Positions 26,809 to 36,800 are shown, counted from the stretch's first letter. The stretch is DNA of 64,000 nt from Clostridiaceae bacterium (GCA_019391515.1 JAHXQP010000007.1:62001-126000), one strand, 5' to 3'. Notes: generated by a model from the letters alone, not told the origin. Program-made: numbers and translations.

Positions 26809-27999
26809 ATGAACATATTAGTAATTAATTGTGGTAGTTCTTCACTAAAATATCAACTAATAGATATGGATGAAGAAAAAGTTTTAGCAAAAGGATTATC
26901 AGAAAGAATAGGTATCGAAGGTTCAAGAATAAAGCATACAACTGCCGGAAAAGAAGAAGTTGTTATTGAAAAGCCTATGTCCGATCATAAGGAAGTATTA
27001 GAAATAGTATTAAAAACATTAGTAGATCCAACACATGGTGCTATAAAATCTATGGATGAAATTAACGCAGTAGGTCACAGAGTAGTACATGGGGGAGAAA
27101 AGTTTGCCAATTCAATAAAAATAGATGATGAAGTTATGGATGCTTTAAATGAATGTATTGATTTAGCTCCATTACATAATCCGCCAAATATAATGGGAAT
27201 TGAGGCATGCAAAGAATTAATGCCAGATACTCCAATGGTTGCTGTATTTGATACTGCATTCCATCAAACTATGCCAAAATCTAATTTTATTTATCCACTT
27301 CCATATGAATTATATGAGAAATACGGAATTAGAAAATATGGTTTCCATGGTACTTCACATAAATATGTATCATCAAAAGCAGCAGAAATGTTGAATAAAG
27401 ATATTAAGGATTTAAATATTGTGACTTGTCATTTAGGAAATGGAGCAAGTATTTGTGCGGTGGAAAAAGGAAAATCCATAGATACAAGTATGGGATTCAC
27501 TCCATTAGCAGGATTAGCTATGGGAACACGTTCAGGAGACATAGATCCAGCTATAATTCCATTTTTAGTAGAAAAAGAAAATCTATCAATGGAAGAAGTA
27601 AATAATTTGCTTAATAAGGAATCTGGAGTACTTGGAATCTCTGGGGTAAGCAGTGACTTTAGAGATATTGAAGAAGCAGCTGAAGAAGGAAATGAAAGAG
27701 CAAAACTTGCATTAGATGTTTTTGTAAATAAAGTTAAGAAATATATTGGCGCATATACAGTACTTATGGGTGAAGTAGATGTTATAGTGTTTACAGCAGG
27801 CATTGGAGAAAATTCTGTTGAAATTAGAGAAATGGTTTGCGAAGGGTTAGAAAACCTAGGAATAGAACTAGATAAAGAAAAGAATAACGTAAGAGGAAAA
27901 GAAGCCTTAGTTAATAAAGACACATCTAAAGTTAAAGTATTAGTTATACCAACAAATGAAGAATTAATGATAGCAAAAGATACTCAAGAGCTAGCTTAA
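26809..27999 (+). CDS. ackA: Acetate kinase
   Basis: A 396-residue enzyme interconverting acetyl phosphate plus ADP with acetate plus ATP, the main ATP-yielding step of acetogenic fermentation. Motifs seen are [55 protein letters not shown] and FTAGIGENS. Two consecutive ATG codons follow AGGAGG; 26809 gives the usual family N-terminus and the better 8-base spacing. No pta lies next to it. Confidence 0.96.
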   Translation: MNILVINCGSSSLKYQLIDMDEEKVLAKGLSERIGIEGSRIKHTTAGKEEVVIEKPMSDHKEVLEIVLKTLVDPTHGAIKSMDEINAVGHRVVHGGEKFANSIKIDDEVMDALNECIDLAPLHNPPNIMGIEACKELMPDTPMVAVFDTAFHQTMPKSNFIYPLPYELYEKYGIRKYGFHGTSHKYVSSKAAEMLNKDIKDLNIVTCHLGNGASICAVEKGKSIDTSMGFTPLAGLAMGTRSGDIDPAIIPFLVEKENLSMEEVNNLLNKESGVLGISGVSSDFRDIEEAAEEGNERAKLALDVFVNKVKKYIGAYTVLMGEVDVIVFTAGIGENSVEIREMVCEGLENLGIELDKEKNNVRGKEALVNKDTSKVKVLVIPTNEELMIAKDTQELA

Positions 28000-28013
28000 T
28001 TGTAATATATTTC

Positions 28014-28042
28014 TTGACAAAAGTATTCCACCTTTATATAAT
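28014..28042 (+). promoter_or_regulatory. Consensus sigma-A promoter for DUF177-rpmF
   Basis: TTGACA (28014-28019) and TATAAT (28037-28042) with exactly 17 bases between them, a full consensus match, about 31 bases before the DUF177 start. Confidence 0.88.
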
Positions 28043-28072
28043 AAAACTTGTTAGATTTAAGAGGTGAAGTAA

Positions 28073-28585
28073 ATGAAGGTCGATCTAGCCAGTTTTCTTG
28101 ATGAAACTTTAAATGATATTCCTTTTACTGAAACATTAGAATTAGAGAGCTTGGATATAGGTGAAAAGAATATAGTTTTTATAGAGCCAGTTAAAGTATC
28201 TGGACATATTTATAAAATGGAAGGTACTAATTATTTAACTGCAGATATTTCTTTTAAGTATGTTGAGAAATGTGACAGATGCTTAAAAGAATTTATACAA
28301 ACTATAAATACAGTTTTGTCAGGAGAATTAAGAGAAAAATCAGAGGGAATTTCTGATTTTGATGAGAAAGATGAAGAAATAGTTTATTATGAAGGAAATG
28401 AATTAAACTTAAGACAGCCAATAATTAACACAATAATAATATCTTTACCTATGAAATCATTATGTATAGAAGGTTGTAAAGGATTGTGCCCTAAATGTGG
28501 TAAGGATTTAAATGAAGGTCAATGTGATTGTGTAATAGAAGATATAGATCCGAGATTGGCAAAATTAAAGGATTTTTTTGAGTAG
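28073..28585 (+). CDS. YceD/YlbN family protein (DUF177)
   Basis: A 170-residue protein of the DUF177 family, recognised by CDRCLKEF near residue 73 and a C-terminal cysteine set ([17 protein letters not shown]) ending in [12 protein letters not shown]. The family sits almost always before rpmF; a role in 23S rRNA handling or ribosome assembly has been proposed. The cysteine pairs suggest metal binding. It is followed by rpmF after 20 bases. Confidence 0.9.
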   Translation: MKVDLASFLDETLNDIPFTETLELESLDIGEKNIVFIEPVKVSGHIYKMEGTNYLTADISFKYVEKCDRCLKEFIQTINTVLSGELREKSEGISDFDEKDEEIVYYEGNELNLRQPIINTIIISLPMKSLCIEGCKGLCPKCGKDLNEGQCDCVIEDIDPRLAKLKDFFE

Positions 28586-28605
28586 TAGATAAGGAGGTGG
28601 ATTTA

Positions 28606-28785
28606 ATGGCAGTACCTAAGAGAAAAACTTCTAAGAGTAGAAGAGATAAAAGAAGAGCTTCAGCATATAGATTATCAAAATCAACTTTTGTTGAATGTCC
28701 ACAATGTCATGAGTTAAAATTACCTCATAGAGTGTGTAAATCATGCGGATATTATAAGAATAGAGAAGTTATAGAAGTAGAGTAA
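28606..28785 (+). CDS. rpmF: Large ribosomal subunit protein bL32
   Basis: A 59-residue basic protein starting [17 protein letters not shown] with a zinc ribbon of CPQC and CKSC. AAGGAGGTGG sets the start at ATG 28606, although the frame is open from 28597. It ends the short DUF177-rpmF unit before a strong terminator. Confidence 0.97.
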   Translation: MAVPKRKTSKSRRDKRRASAYRLSKSTFVECPQCHELKLPHRVCKSCGYYKNREVIEVE

Positions 28786-28786
28786 A

Positions 28787-28830
28787 TATAAAAAAGATAG
28801 TGAGAGTAGTCACTATCTTTTTTATATTTT
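28787..28830 (+). terminator. Rho-independent terminator after rpmF
   Basis: A 17-bp perfect stem, 28787-28803 against 28810-28826, with core AAGATAGTGA / TCACTATCTT and loop GAGTAG, followed by T residues. Confidence 0.9.
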
Positions 28831-28832
28831 TA

Positions 28833-28861
28833 TTGCATTTTTATTTTAAGTAATATATATT
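28833..28861 (+). promoter_or_regulatory. Possible promoter for plsX-acpP
   Basis: TTGCAT (28833-28838) and TATATT (28856-28861) with a 17-base spacer, directly after the rpmF terminator. Confidence 0.45.
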
Positions 28862-28901
28862 TAATATCAGTATGATAATTACTAGTTTTAGGAGGATAAA
28901 A

Positions 28902-29891
28902 ATGAAAATCATTGTAGATGCTATGGGAGGAGACAATAGTATTGACGCAACGGTTAATGGAAGTATAGAAGCGGTAAGAGAATCTGATTTAGAAATTGTA
29001 CTTATAGGAAAAAAAGATTTGATTGAAAAAGAATTGAATAAAAGTAATTATGATGGAGATAGAATTGAAATTATTCATGCTGAGGAAGTAATAACAAACG
29101 AAGAGAGTTCTACACTAGCTATAAGGAGAAAAAAAGATTCTTCTATGGTAGTAGGGTTTAATAAATTGAATGAAGGCTATGGAGAAGCATTTATTTCAAC
29201 TGGAAATACTGGCGCTCTTTTAGCTGGTGGACTATTTCTTATTAAGAGAATAAAGGGAATAGATAGAGCTGCTATTTCAAGCCTTTATCCTACTAGAAAT
29301 GGTATGACCTTACTTTTAGATATGGGAGCTAACGTAGATTGTAAGCCTGAATATTTAAAACAGTTTGCTATAATGGGTTCAACCTATAGTGAAAAAGTTT
29401 TAGGGATAAGTTCACCTACAGTAGGATTAGTAAATGTGGGAACAGAAAAAGAAAAAGGTAACATACTAGTAAAAGAAGCTTATGAATTATTATCAAATTC
29501 TGATATTAATTTCTATGGTAATATTGAAGCAAGGGATATACCAGAGGGAATTGTAGATGTAATGGTTTGCGATGGATTTGTAGGAAATGTTATACTAAAG
29601 TTAACTGAAGGAATAGCTAATTTATTTTTTTCTACTTTAAAAGAAGAATTTACAAGTAAAACATCATCGAAACTTGCAGCTCTTATGCTAAAACCTCAAT
29701 TTAGATCTTTCAAAGAAAGATTTGATTATAGAGAATATGGTGGAGCTCCATTATTAGGAATTAAAAAGCCAGTTATAAAAGCACATGGAAGCTCAGATGC
29801 ATTTGCTATTAAAAATGCTATAAAACAAGCTAAAATATTTACAGAAGAAAGAGTAATTGATAAAATTGAAGAAAATATAAATAAATATTAA
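28902..29891 (+). CDS. plsX: Phosphate acyltransferase PlsX
   Basis: A 329-residue enzyme making acyl phosphate from acyl-ACP, the first step toward phosphatidic acid in Gram-positives. Family segments: IIVDAMGGDN at the start, ISTGNTGALLAGG, DMGANVDCKPEYL, NVGTEKEKGN and CDGFVGNVILKLTEG. AGGAGG fixes ATG 28902 in a frame open from 28872. acpP, which supplies its substrate carrier, follows 55 bases on. No fapR or fab gene is interposed, unlike in Bacillus. Confidence 0.95.
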   Translation: MKIIVDAMGGDNSIDATVNGSIEAVRESDLEIVLIGKKDLIEKELNKSNYDGDRIEIIHAEEVITNEESSTLAIRRKKDSSMVVGFNKLNEGYGEAFISTGNTGALLAGGLFLIKRIKGIDRAAISSLYPTRNGMTLLLDMGANVDCKPEYLKQFAIMGSTYSEKVLGISSPTVGLVNVGTEKEKGNILVKEAYELLSNSDINFYGNIEARDIPEGIVDVMVCDGFVGNVILKLTEGIANLFFSTLKEEFTSKTSSKLAALMLKPQFRSFKERFDYREYGGAPLLGIKKPVIKAHGSSDAFAIKNAIKQAKIFTEERVIDKIEENINKY

Positions 29892-29946
29892 AGACTGAAA
29901 TAAAAAAACTATTATATACTCTAATGTATAGGAGGAGGTGTAACAA

Positions 29947-30183
29947 ATGATTTTTGATAGATTAAAAGTAATAATATCTGAGCAGTTAGATGTAGAAGAA
30001 GATGATGTTACTATGGATACTTCTTTTCAAGATGATTTAAATGCAGATTCTTTAGACTTAGTGGAATTAATAATGTCTATTGAAGATGAGTTTGAACTAG
30101 AGGTTGAGGATGAAGAAGTAGAAAATATTCAAACAGTAAGAGATGCTGTTGAATATATTCAAGAACAAACAGATTTAGATTAA
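29947..30183 (+). CDS. acpP: Acyl carrier protein
   Basis: A 78-residue acidic protein with the phosphopantetheine attachment serine in [10 protein letters not shown] (serine near residue 37). It carries growing acyl chains in fatty acid synthesis and donates them to PlsX. GGAGG lies before ATG 29947. It is between plsX and rnc, the usual place. Confidence 0.96.
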   Translation: MIFDRLKVIISEQLDVEEDDVTMDTSFQDDLNADSLDLVELIMSIEDEFELEVEDEEVENIQTVRDAVEYIQEQTDLD

Positions 30184-30193
30184 TTTGATATGT

Positions 30194-30218
30194 AGGTCTC
30201 GGATTTAACTCGAGACCT
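30194..30218 (+). terminator. Hairpin between acpP and rnc (partial terminator or processing site)
   Basis: AGGTCTCG (30194-30201) and CGAGACCT (30211-30218) form an 8-bp stem with a 9-base loop. No run of T follows directly, so attenuation or RNA processing is as likely as termination. Confidence 0.4.
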
Positions 30219-30250
30219 TAGAAACATTCTTATTTTTGGAGGTATACTAT

Positions 30251-30970
30251 GTGAAAAAAAATAATAGGGAAAGAACAATGCGTCAGTTACAAAATGAACT
30301 GAATTTTATATTTAAAGATATAACCCTATTAAATGGAGCTTTGACTCATAGTTCTTATGCTAATGAGCATAGAAAGTCTAACATGATCCACAATGAACGA
30401 CTAGAGTTCTTAGGAGATTCAGTTTTAAATCTTGCAGTTAGTGATTATATATATAAAAAATATCCTTATTATCCAGAAGGTAATTTAACAAAAATACGAG
30501 CAACTGTAGTTTGTGAATCTGCACTAGCCTTAATTGCTAAAAAAATTAAATTAGGAAACTATTTATTATTAGGCAAAGGAGAAGAAGCAACTGGGGGTAG
30601 AAATAGGGATTCAATATTAGCTGATGCATTGGAGGCTTTAATTGGAGCCATGTATCTAGATAAAGGATTTAGGGATGCTCAAAAATTTGTTATAAGGCTG
30701 TTAGAAAGAGAAATTATAGAAGCTTCAAAAAAAGGAGAATTGTTTATAGATTATAAAACTAAATTGCAGGAAACTTTACAAAGAAATAGAAAAGCAGGAA
30801 TAGAATATAAAATAGTAAAAGAGGAAGGACCAGATCATGATAAAAAATTCCATATATTAGCTTTAATAGATGAAGAAGAGTTTGGAAGAGGGTATGGAAG
30901 AAGTAAAAAAGAAGCAGAACAAATGGCAGCAAAAGAAGTTTTAATTAGAATGGGTGTTAAAAATGAATAA
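30251..30970 (+). CDS. rnc: Ribonuclease III
   Basis: A 239-residue double-strand-specific RNase processing rRNA precursors and structured mRNA. The endonuclease signature NERLEFLGDSVLNL (about 44-57) and DALEALIGAMY hold the catalytic acidic residues; a dsRNA-binding domain follows from about 165. GGAGG (30238-30242) indicates GTG 30251 as the start; the ATG two bases earlier is in another frame and stops at once. The next gene starts inside its end. Confidence 0.95.
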   Translation: MKKNNRERTMRQLQNELNFIFKDITLLNGALTHSSYANEHRKSNMIHNERLEFLGDSVLNLAVSDYIYKKYPYYPEGNLTKIRATVVCESALALIAKKIKLGNYLLLGKGEEATGGRNRDSILADALEALIGAMYLDKGFRDAQKFVIRLLEREIIEASKKGELFIDYKTKLQETLQRNRKAGIEYKIVKEEGPDHDKKFHILALIDEEEFGRGYGRSKKEAEQMAAKEVLIRMGVKNE

Positions 30971-32057
30971 AAAATATTATATAATTCCTATATTTGTGCC
31001 TCATCTTGGATGTCCACATGATTGTGTGTTTTGTAATCAAAGGAGAATTACTGGATTGAGTACAGATATGACTAGTGAAAAAGCTAACAAGATAATAAAA
31101 GAACATTTAAAAACTATTCCATCATATAACAAGGGACTTGAAATTGCTTTTTATGGAGGCAGTTTTACTGCTATTTCACTAGATATGCAAAGAGAACTTT
31201 TAGGTGTAGCACATTATTATAAAAAGCAAGGAATAGTAGATAGAATAAGGTTATCCACTAGACCAGATTATATAGATGAAAGAGAACTTCTTCTTTTAAA
31301 GGAATATGGAGTAGATATTATAGAGTTAGGGGTTCAGTCTTTAGATGAAGAAGTTCTATTTCTTAGTGGTAGAGGACATAAAAGTGAAGATGTTTACAAA
31401 TCCTCTAACCTTATAAAACAATTTGGTTTTCAATTAGGTCTCCAAATGATGATTGGACTTCCAAGGGATACTAAAGCAAAAAGTTTATATACTGCCAAAG
31501 AAATAATTAAAATGGATCCTGTTTGTATTAGAATTTACCCTACATTAGTGGTGAAGGAAACTTTTTTAGAGGATATGTATTTGAACAATAAATATAAACC
31601 TTTATCATTACAGGAGGCAGTAGATATATCAACAGATTTATTAATGCTCTTCCAATATAATAAGATAAATGTTATAAGAGTAGGATTGCAGCCTACGGAT
31701 AATATTACTTTAGGTAAAGATGTAATAGCAGGACCATTTCATTCAGCTTTTAGACAATTAGTAGAATCCAATATTTATAAAATGCTTTTAAATGAATATT
31801 TTTCTGAAAAAGACTTTAAAGATAAAAATGAACTTACAATTAGTATAAACCCTAAAGAGATTTCAAATCTAGTAGGTCAAAATTCAGTAAATACCAAATG
31901 GATCAAAAATAATTTTGGAATCAGGAAAGTAAGAATCCATGGAGAAAATATTCCGGAAGGAATATTTTATATCAAAACCCATGACTTTTGTGATAAGATT
32001 AAAAAAGATGAAATTATTGAAAAATATTTAATTAGGAATAAATTAATAGATAACTAA
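30963..32057 (+). CDS. Radical SAM protein with Elp3-like domain
   Basis: A 364-residue radical SAM enzyme with cluster motif CPHDCVFC near residues 17-24, then FYGGSFTAI and RLSTRPDYID, typical of the Elp3/MiaB/NifB core. The acetyltransferase half of true Elp3 is absent. It overlaps rnc by 8 bases (ATG 30963) and so is likely coupled to it. The gene is kept between rnc and smc in many clostridia, which suggests an RNA-related role, but no substrate is known to me. Confidence 0.85.
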   Translation: MNKKYYIIPIFVPHLGCPHDCVFCNQRRITGLSTDMTSEKANKIIKEHLKTIPSYNKGLEIAFYGGSFTAISLDMQRELLGVAHYYKKQGIVDRIRLSTRPDYIDERELLLLKEYGVDIIELGVQSLDEEVLFLSGRGHKSEDVYKSSNLIKQFGFQLGLQMMIGLPRDTKAKSLYTAKEIIKMDPVCIRIYPTLVVKETFLEDMYLNNKYKPLSLQEAVDISTDLLMLFQYNKINVIRVGLQPTDNITLGKDVIAGPFHSAFRQLVESNIYKMLLNEYFSEKDFKDKNELTISINPKEISNLVGQNSVNTKWIKNNFGIRKVRIHGENIPEGIFYIKTHDFCDKIKKDEIIEKYLIRNKLIDN

Positions 32058-32083
32058 AGGTTTCCATTTTGGAAACCTTTTTA
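32057..32083 (+). terminator. Rho-independent terminator before smc
   Basis: AAAGGTTTCCA (32057-32067) and TGGAAACCTTT (32071-32081) form an 11-bp perfect stem over a 3-base loop, followed by T residues. smc starts 25 bases later, so read-through or a hidden promoter must feed it. Confidence 0.8.
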
Positions 32084-32107
32084 GATAAAACTTAAGAGGT
32101 GTTTATA

Positions 32108-35100
32108 TTGCATTTAAAAAGATTACATATACAAGGTTTTAAATCTTTTGCGGAAAAGACAAAAATAGAATTTAAAAAAGGAATTACAGGAATAGTGGGG
32201 CCTAATGGAAGTGGTAAAAGTAATGTATCAGATGCTATTAGATGGGTATTAGGAGAGCAAAGTATTAAAACTTTACGTGGAAACAAGATGGAAGATGTAA
32301 TTTTTTCAGGTACTGATAAAAGGAAGCCTTTAGGATATGCCGAGGTATCTATAGTATTTGATAATAAAGATGAGACAATACCTATAGAATATTCTGAAGT
32401 ATCAGTAACCAGAAGAATGTTTAGATCAGGAGAAAGCGAATATTATATAAATAAAAATGCTTGTAGACTTAAAGATATAAAGGAATTATTTATGGATACA
32501 GGAGTAGGAAAAGATGGTTATTCCATTATTGGTCAAGGTAGAGTAGATGAAATATTAAGCACAAAATCAGAAGACAGAAGGCATATATTTGAAGAAGCAG
32601 CTGGCATAGTTAAATATAAAACTAGAAAAGAAGAATCAGAAAAAAAACTTAAAAAGACTGAAGAAAATTTAGTTAGGATAAATGATATTGTATTTGAGTT
32701 AGAAAGACAGGTTAATCCTTTAGAAAATCAGGCAGTTAAAGCTAGAAGTTATTTGGAAATAGCACAAAGGCTCAAAAAATTGGAAGTCAATTTTTATATA
32801 AGAGAAATAGATAGATTAAAAGAAGAACTTATATCTATAGAAAAAGAAAGAAAAAAAATAAATAATAATATAGAAGAAAGTTTAAGTATAAAAGAAACAA
32901 TAGAAACAAAATATTTTTCTATAAAAAATAAAATAGAGAATATCAATAACTCTATTGAAGAGCTTCAAGAGAAAAAATATTCTATCCAAAATAACATAGA
33001 AAAAAAAGATAATGAATTTGCAATATGCAATGAAAAAGAAAGGTTTTCTTTAGAAGAAAGAGATCGTTTGAATAGAGAAAAAGAAAATTTTTTAAAAGAA
33101 AAAGAAAAACTTTTGATTGAAAAGGAAAAGATGGAAAAGGAACTAGACAGAAAAAACATTATGCTTATTGAAATAAGAGATGATTATTTAAAAGAAACAA
33201 AATTTTTAGAAGATATAAATGATGAGATAAAATTAAAAGAAAAAAACATACAGGAAAAAAAAGATAGTATTATTAAGGTATATAATTTAATATCTGATAA
33301 AAAGAATAAGATTAATAGCTTAGATACTTTTAGGCAAAATATAAGAAATAGGCTAACAGAGCTTGAGAAAGAGATAGATATATTAAAAAATGAAAAAATG
33401 GAAAAAATATCTCTGGTAGATAGTCTTCATATAGAATTAGAATCAATTAAAAGATCATTAAATGCTTGCAAGAATAAAAAAAAGGAAGACTTAGAAAATA
33501 AAAAGAAAATAGAAAGTGAATATAATATTTTATTAAAAGAAATTGATGAAAAAAGAGGACTATTACAAGGTAAAACTTCTAATTATAATTTGTTAAAAAA
33601 TATGGAAGAAGATTATGAGGGATATTATAAAAGTGTAAGGAACCTTTTATTAGGTTCAAAAAAAGATCTTAAATTGAATAGTGGTATTGTAGGAGTAGTA
33701 GGAGAGCTTATTAAAGTTGATGAAAAGTATGAGAAGGCTATTGAAATTACACTAGGTTCAAGCATTCAAAATGTATTAACTAACACTGAGGAAGATGCTA
33801 AAAAAGCTATACAATATCTTAAGAAAAATAAATTAGGTAGAGTAACTTTTTTACCTTTAACTTCAATAAAAGGTAGGAAGCTTAATATTAATATAAAAGA
33901 AATAGAGAATGATGGGGCTATTGGGATAGCTTCTCAATTAGTTGAATTCGATGAAAGGTATAGAAATGTTTTTGAGTATCTCTTAGGTAGAACTTTAATA
34001 GTGGAAGATATAGATTCTGCAATGAAAATAGCTAGAAAATATAAGCATTCTGTTAGAATAGTAACTTTAGCAGGAGAACTTTTTAATCCTGGAGGTTCTA
34101 TTACAGGTGGAAGTACGTCTAAAAGTTCTACAAATATCTTAAATAGAAAGACTAGAATTGATGAACTGATAAAAGAAATGAAAGGTTTAAAAGAAGAACT
34201 AGAATTGTATAAGAAGAAAAAAGACAAGCTAGATATAAGTTTAAATAATTTAGAAAAAATTATTGAAGAAGGGGATAAAAAAGTTCAAAGTTTAAATATT
34301 GAAATAATAAAAATAGAAAATGAAATTACTAAGCTAACCCAATATAATGAGAAAAACGATGCATATATACTTAAATATAGTGATGAAATAAATAAATTGG
34401 AAGAGGAAGAAAAAGACATTAATCTTCAGGTAAATAATTTAAATTTAGAACTAATAAGTCTTAATAAAGACAAAGATCTAATAGATAAAACTATAAGTGA
34501 AGGTATGGAAAAGTTTCAATCTGAAAAGGATATAAAAGAAGAAGTAGATAGAAAAGTAACAGATTTTAAGATACAAATAAATTCTTTAGAAAAGAGTATA
34601 AGTTTCTTAAAGAATGGAATTGAAAATATAGATAAAAACTATGAGAATGTATTAAATAATATTACCAATAGAGAAAAAGATAATGAAAAAAATCTTATAA
34701 AAATGGAAGGGCTAAAAAATATAAAGGAAAAAATTAAAAGAGAGACTGGTAATTTAAATTTATTATTAAGTAATTGTTCTACAAAGCTGGAAGAATTAAA
34801 AAAAGAAAAAGAAAAATCTATGGGAAGCTTTATTTTAGAAGAAAAAAAATTAAAAGAAATAGAGAAAAATATAAATATTTTTGGAAAAAAGGTTAATAGT
34901 CTAGATATTAGTTACACAAAATATAGTGTTAAAATTGAAAGTAATATGTCTAGACTTTTAGAAGATTATGAAATGGGTTATGAAGAAGCTCTAAGCTATA
35001 AGATGGACATTATATATATGGATGAAGTACAGAAAGAAATCAAAAAATTAAAAAATGATATAAAAAATTTAGGTACGGTTAACTTAGGAGCTGTTGAAGA

Positions 35101-35686
35101 ATATAAGAAGCTTAAGGAGAGACTAGATTTTATACAAGCTCAAAAAAAAGATTTACTTTCCGCTAAAGATGGATTGAAGAAAGTTATTAAAGACATAGAA
35201 AAAGAAATGGAACAAAGGTTTATGAAAAATTTTAATGTAATTAAACAAAATTTTAATCAGGTATTTAGAGAATTATTTGGTGGAGGAAAGGCTGATGTGT
35301 ATTTAATTGATGAAGAAAATTCACTTTCCAGTGGGATTGAAATAATGGCACAACCACCAGGTAAAAAATTGCAAAGTCTTTCATTATTGTCGGGAGGAGA
35401 AAAATCTTTAACGGCTGTAGCGTTATTATTTGCAATATTGAAGACTAAACCTACACCATTCTGTATTCTTGATGAAATAGATGCAGCATTAGATGAAGCG
35501 AATATTTCAAGATATACTAACTATTTAAAAAGTTTTTCAGATAAGACTCAGTTTATAATGATAACCCATAGGAAAGGTTCTATGGAAATGGCAGATATTT
35601 TATATGGTGTAACAATGGAGGAAGAAGGAATAAGCAGAATAGTTTCAATAAAACTATCAGATAAAGATTCAGAAAAAGTAAGTTAG
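32108..35686 (+). CDS. smc: Chromosome segregation protein SMC
   Basis: A 1192-residue ATPase that compacts and aligns sister chromosomes with ScpA and ScpB. Walker A GPNGSGKSNV lies near residue 32; long coiled coils (about 165-500 and 670-1000) flank a hinge (about 515-640) with GIVGVVGELI and FNPGGSITGG; the C-terminal head has LSGGEKSLTAVALLFA and Walker B CILDEIDAALDEANI. AAGAGGTG favours TTG 32108 over GTG 32099, which overlaps that site. ftsY follows at once, as in Bacillus. Confidence 0.95.
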   Translation: MHLKRLHIQGFKSFAEKTKIEFKKGITGIVGPNGSGKSNVSDAIRWVLGEQSIKTLRGNKMEDVIFSGTDKRKPLGYAEVSIVFDNKDETIPIEYSEVSVTRRMFRSGESEYYINKNACRLKDIKELFMDTGVGKDGYSIIGQGRVDEILSTKSEDRRHIFEEAAGIVKYKTRKEESEKKLKKTEENLVRINDIVFELERQVNPLENQAVKARSYLEIAQRLKKLEVNFYIREIDRLKEELISIEKERKKINNNIEESLSIKETIETKYFSIKNKIENINNSIEELQEKKYSIQNNIEKKDNEFAICNEKERFSLEERDRLNREKENFLKEKEKLLIEKEKMEKELDRKNIMLIEIRDDYLKETKFLEDINDEIKLKEKNIQEKKDSIIKVYNLISDKKNKINSLDTFRQNIRNRLTELEKEIDILKNEKMEKISLVDSLHIELESIKRSLNACKNKKKEDLENKKKIESEYNILLKEIDEKRGLLQGKTSNYNLLKNMEEDYEGYYKSVRNLLLGSKKDLKLNSGIVGVVGELIKVDEKYEKAIEITLGSSIQNVLTNTEEDAKKAIQYLKKNKLGRVTFLPLTSIKGRKLNINIKEIENDGAIGIASQLVEFDERYRNVFEYLLGRTLIVEDIDSAMKIARKYKHSVRIVTLAGELFNPGGSITGGSTSKSSTNILNRKTRIDELIKEMKGLKEELELYKKKKDKLDISLNNLEKIIEEGDKKVQSLNIEIIKIENEITKLTQYNEKNDAYILKYSDEINKLEEEEKDINLQVNNLNLELISLNKDKDLIDKTISEGMEKFQSEKDIKEEVDRKVTDFKIQINSLEKSISFLKNGIENIDKNYENVLNNITNREKDNEKNLIKMEGLKNIKEKIKRETGNLNLLLSNCSTKLEELKKEKEKSMGSFILEEKKLKEIEKNINIFGKKVNSLDISYTKYSVKIESNMSRLLEDYEMGYEEALSYKMDIIYMDEVQKEIKKLKNDIKNLGTVNLGAVEEYKKLKERLDFIQAQKKDLLSAKDGLKKVIKDIEKEMEQRFMKNFNVIKQNFNQVFRELFGGGKADVYLIDEENSLSSGIEIMAQPPGKKLQSLSLLSGGEKSLTAVALLFAILKTKPTPFCILDEIDAALDEANISRYTNYLKSFSDKTQFIMITHRKGSMEMADILYGVTMEEEGISRIVSIKLSDKDSEKVS

Positions 35687-35701
35687 ATGAGGAGGAATAA
35701 G

Positions 35702-36793
35702 ATGTTTAAGTTTTTTAAAAAAAGTAAAAAAAATGAGGATGAAAATATAAAGGAAGATATACAAAAAGAAGAAGTTGAAGAAGAGAACAAGTATGAAGAA
35801 GGCTTAGAAGAAAAAGAGCTAGATAAATCAGACGAATCTAACAATGGTTCAGAGATTGAAGGGAAAAAAGAAGACTTTTTCACAAAACTTAAAAAAGGGT
35901 TGTCTAAGACTCGTCAAGGGGTTACAGAGAAGATAGATAGTATACTTAAATCCTATGGGAAAATCGATGATGATTTATTTGATGAGTTGGAAGAAGTTCT
36001 CATAACTGCTGATGTAGGAGTCAATACTACTATGGAAGTAATAGATAACCTTAAAAAGCAAGCAAAAGAACAAAAAATTAAAGAAGCAAATGATATTAGA
36101 GAACTTTTAAAAGAAGAAATAGAGGGTACTTTAAAAAAAGTGGAAGATTCAAAAATAGATAGAAAGCTAAATATAGATCCATCACCAGCCATAATTTTAG
36201 TAGTAGGAGTTAATGGGGCTGGTAAAACTACAACTATTGGGAAAATGGCTTGGAATTTAAAACAAGAAGGTAAGAAAGTATTAATAGCTGCAGGAGATAC
36301 TTTTAGAGCAGCTGCTATTGAACAGCTGGAAGAATGGGCTAATAGGGCTGATGTAAATTTAGTAGCACATAAAGAAGGAGCAGATCCAGCAGCAGTTATA
36401 TATGATGGAATACAAGCAGCAAAAGCTAGGAAATCTGATGTTCTAATATGTGATACTGCAGGCAGACTTCATAACAAAAAGAATTTAATGAATGAGTTAA
36501 ATAAAATTTTTAGAGTAGTGGAAAGAGAATATCCAGAAGCTAGTAAAGAAGTTTTATTGGTTGTAGATGCTACTACTGGACAAAATGCTATTTTACAAGC
36601 TAAAGTTTTTAAAGAAGTTTGTGATATTACAGGAGTTGTTCTTACTAAGCTTGATGGTACAGCAAAAGGTGGGGTAGTTATAGCTCTCCAATCAGAGTTA
36701 AATGTACCAGTGAAATTAATAGGAGTAGGCGAAGGAATAGATGACCTTCAACCTTTTGATACAAAAAGTTTTATAGAGGCTTTGATTGGATAA
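35702..36793 (+). CDS. ftsY: Signal recognition particle receptor FtsY
   Basis: A 363-residue SRP receptor GTPase that docks ribosome-SRP complexes at the membrane. A highly charged N-terminal A region (about 1-65) is followed by the NG domain with GVNGAGKTTTIGKMAW, DTAGRLHNK and TKLDGTAKGG. GGAGGA (35691-35696) sets ATG 35702; an earlier ATG at 35687 precedes that site. Its partner ffh lies one gene downstream. Confidence 0.95.
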   Translation: MFKFFKKSKKNEDENIKEDIQKEEVEEENKYEEGLEEKELDKSDESNNGSEIEGKKEDFFTKLKKGLSKTRQGVTEKIDSILKSYGKIDDDLFDELEEVLITADVGVNTTMEVIDNLKKQAKEQKIKEANDIRELLKEEIEGTLKKVEDSKIDRKLNIDPSPAIILVVGVNGAGKTTTIGKMAWNLKQEGKKVLIAAGDTFRAAAIEQLEEWANRADVNLVAHKEGADPAAVIYDGIQAAKARKSDVLICDTAGRLHNKKNLMNELNKIFRVVEREYPEASKEVLLVVDATTGQNAILQAKVFKEVCDITGVVLTKLDGTAKGGVVIALQSELNVPVKLIGVGEGIDDLQPFDTKSFIEALIG

Positions 36794-36800
36794 AAAAGTA

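Noticed and set aside
27429-27923. Minus-strand open frame opposite ackA
   Set aside because: Shadow of ackA codon pattern; no start signal.
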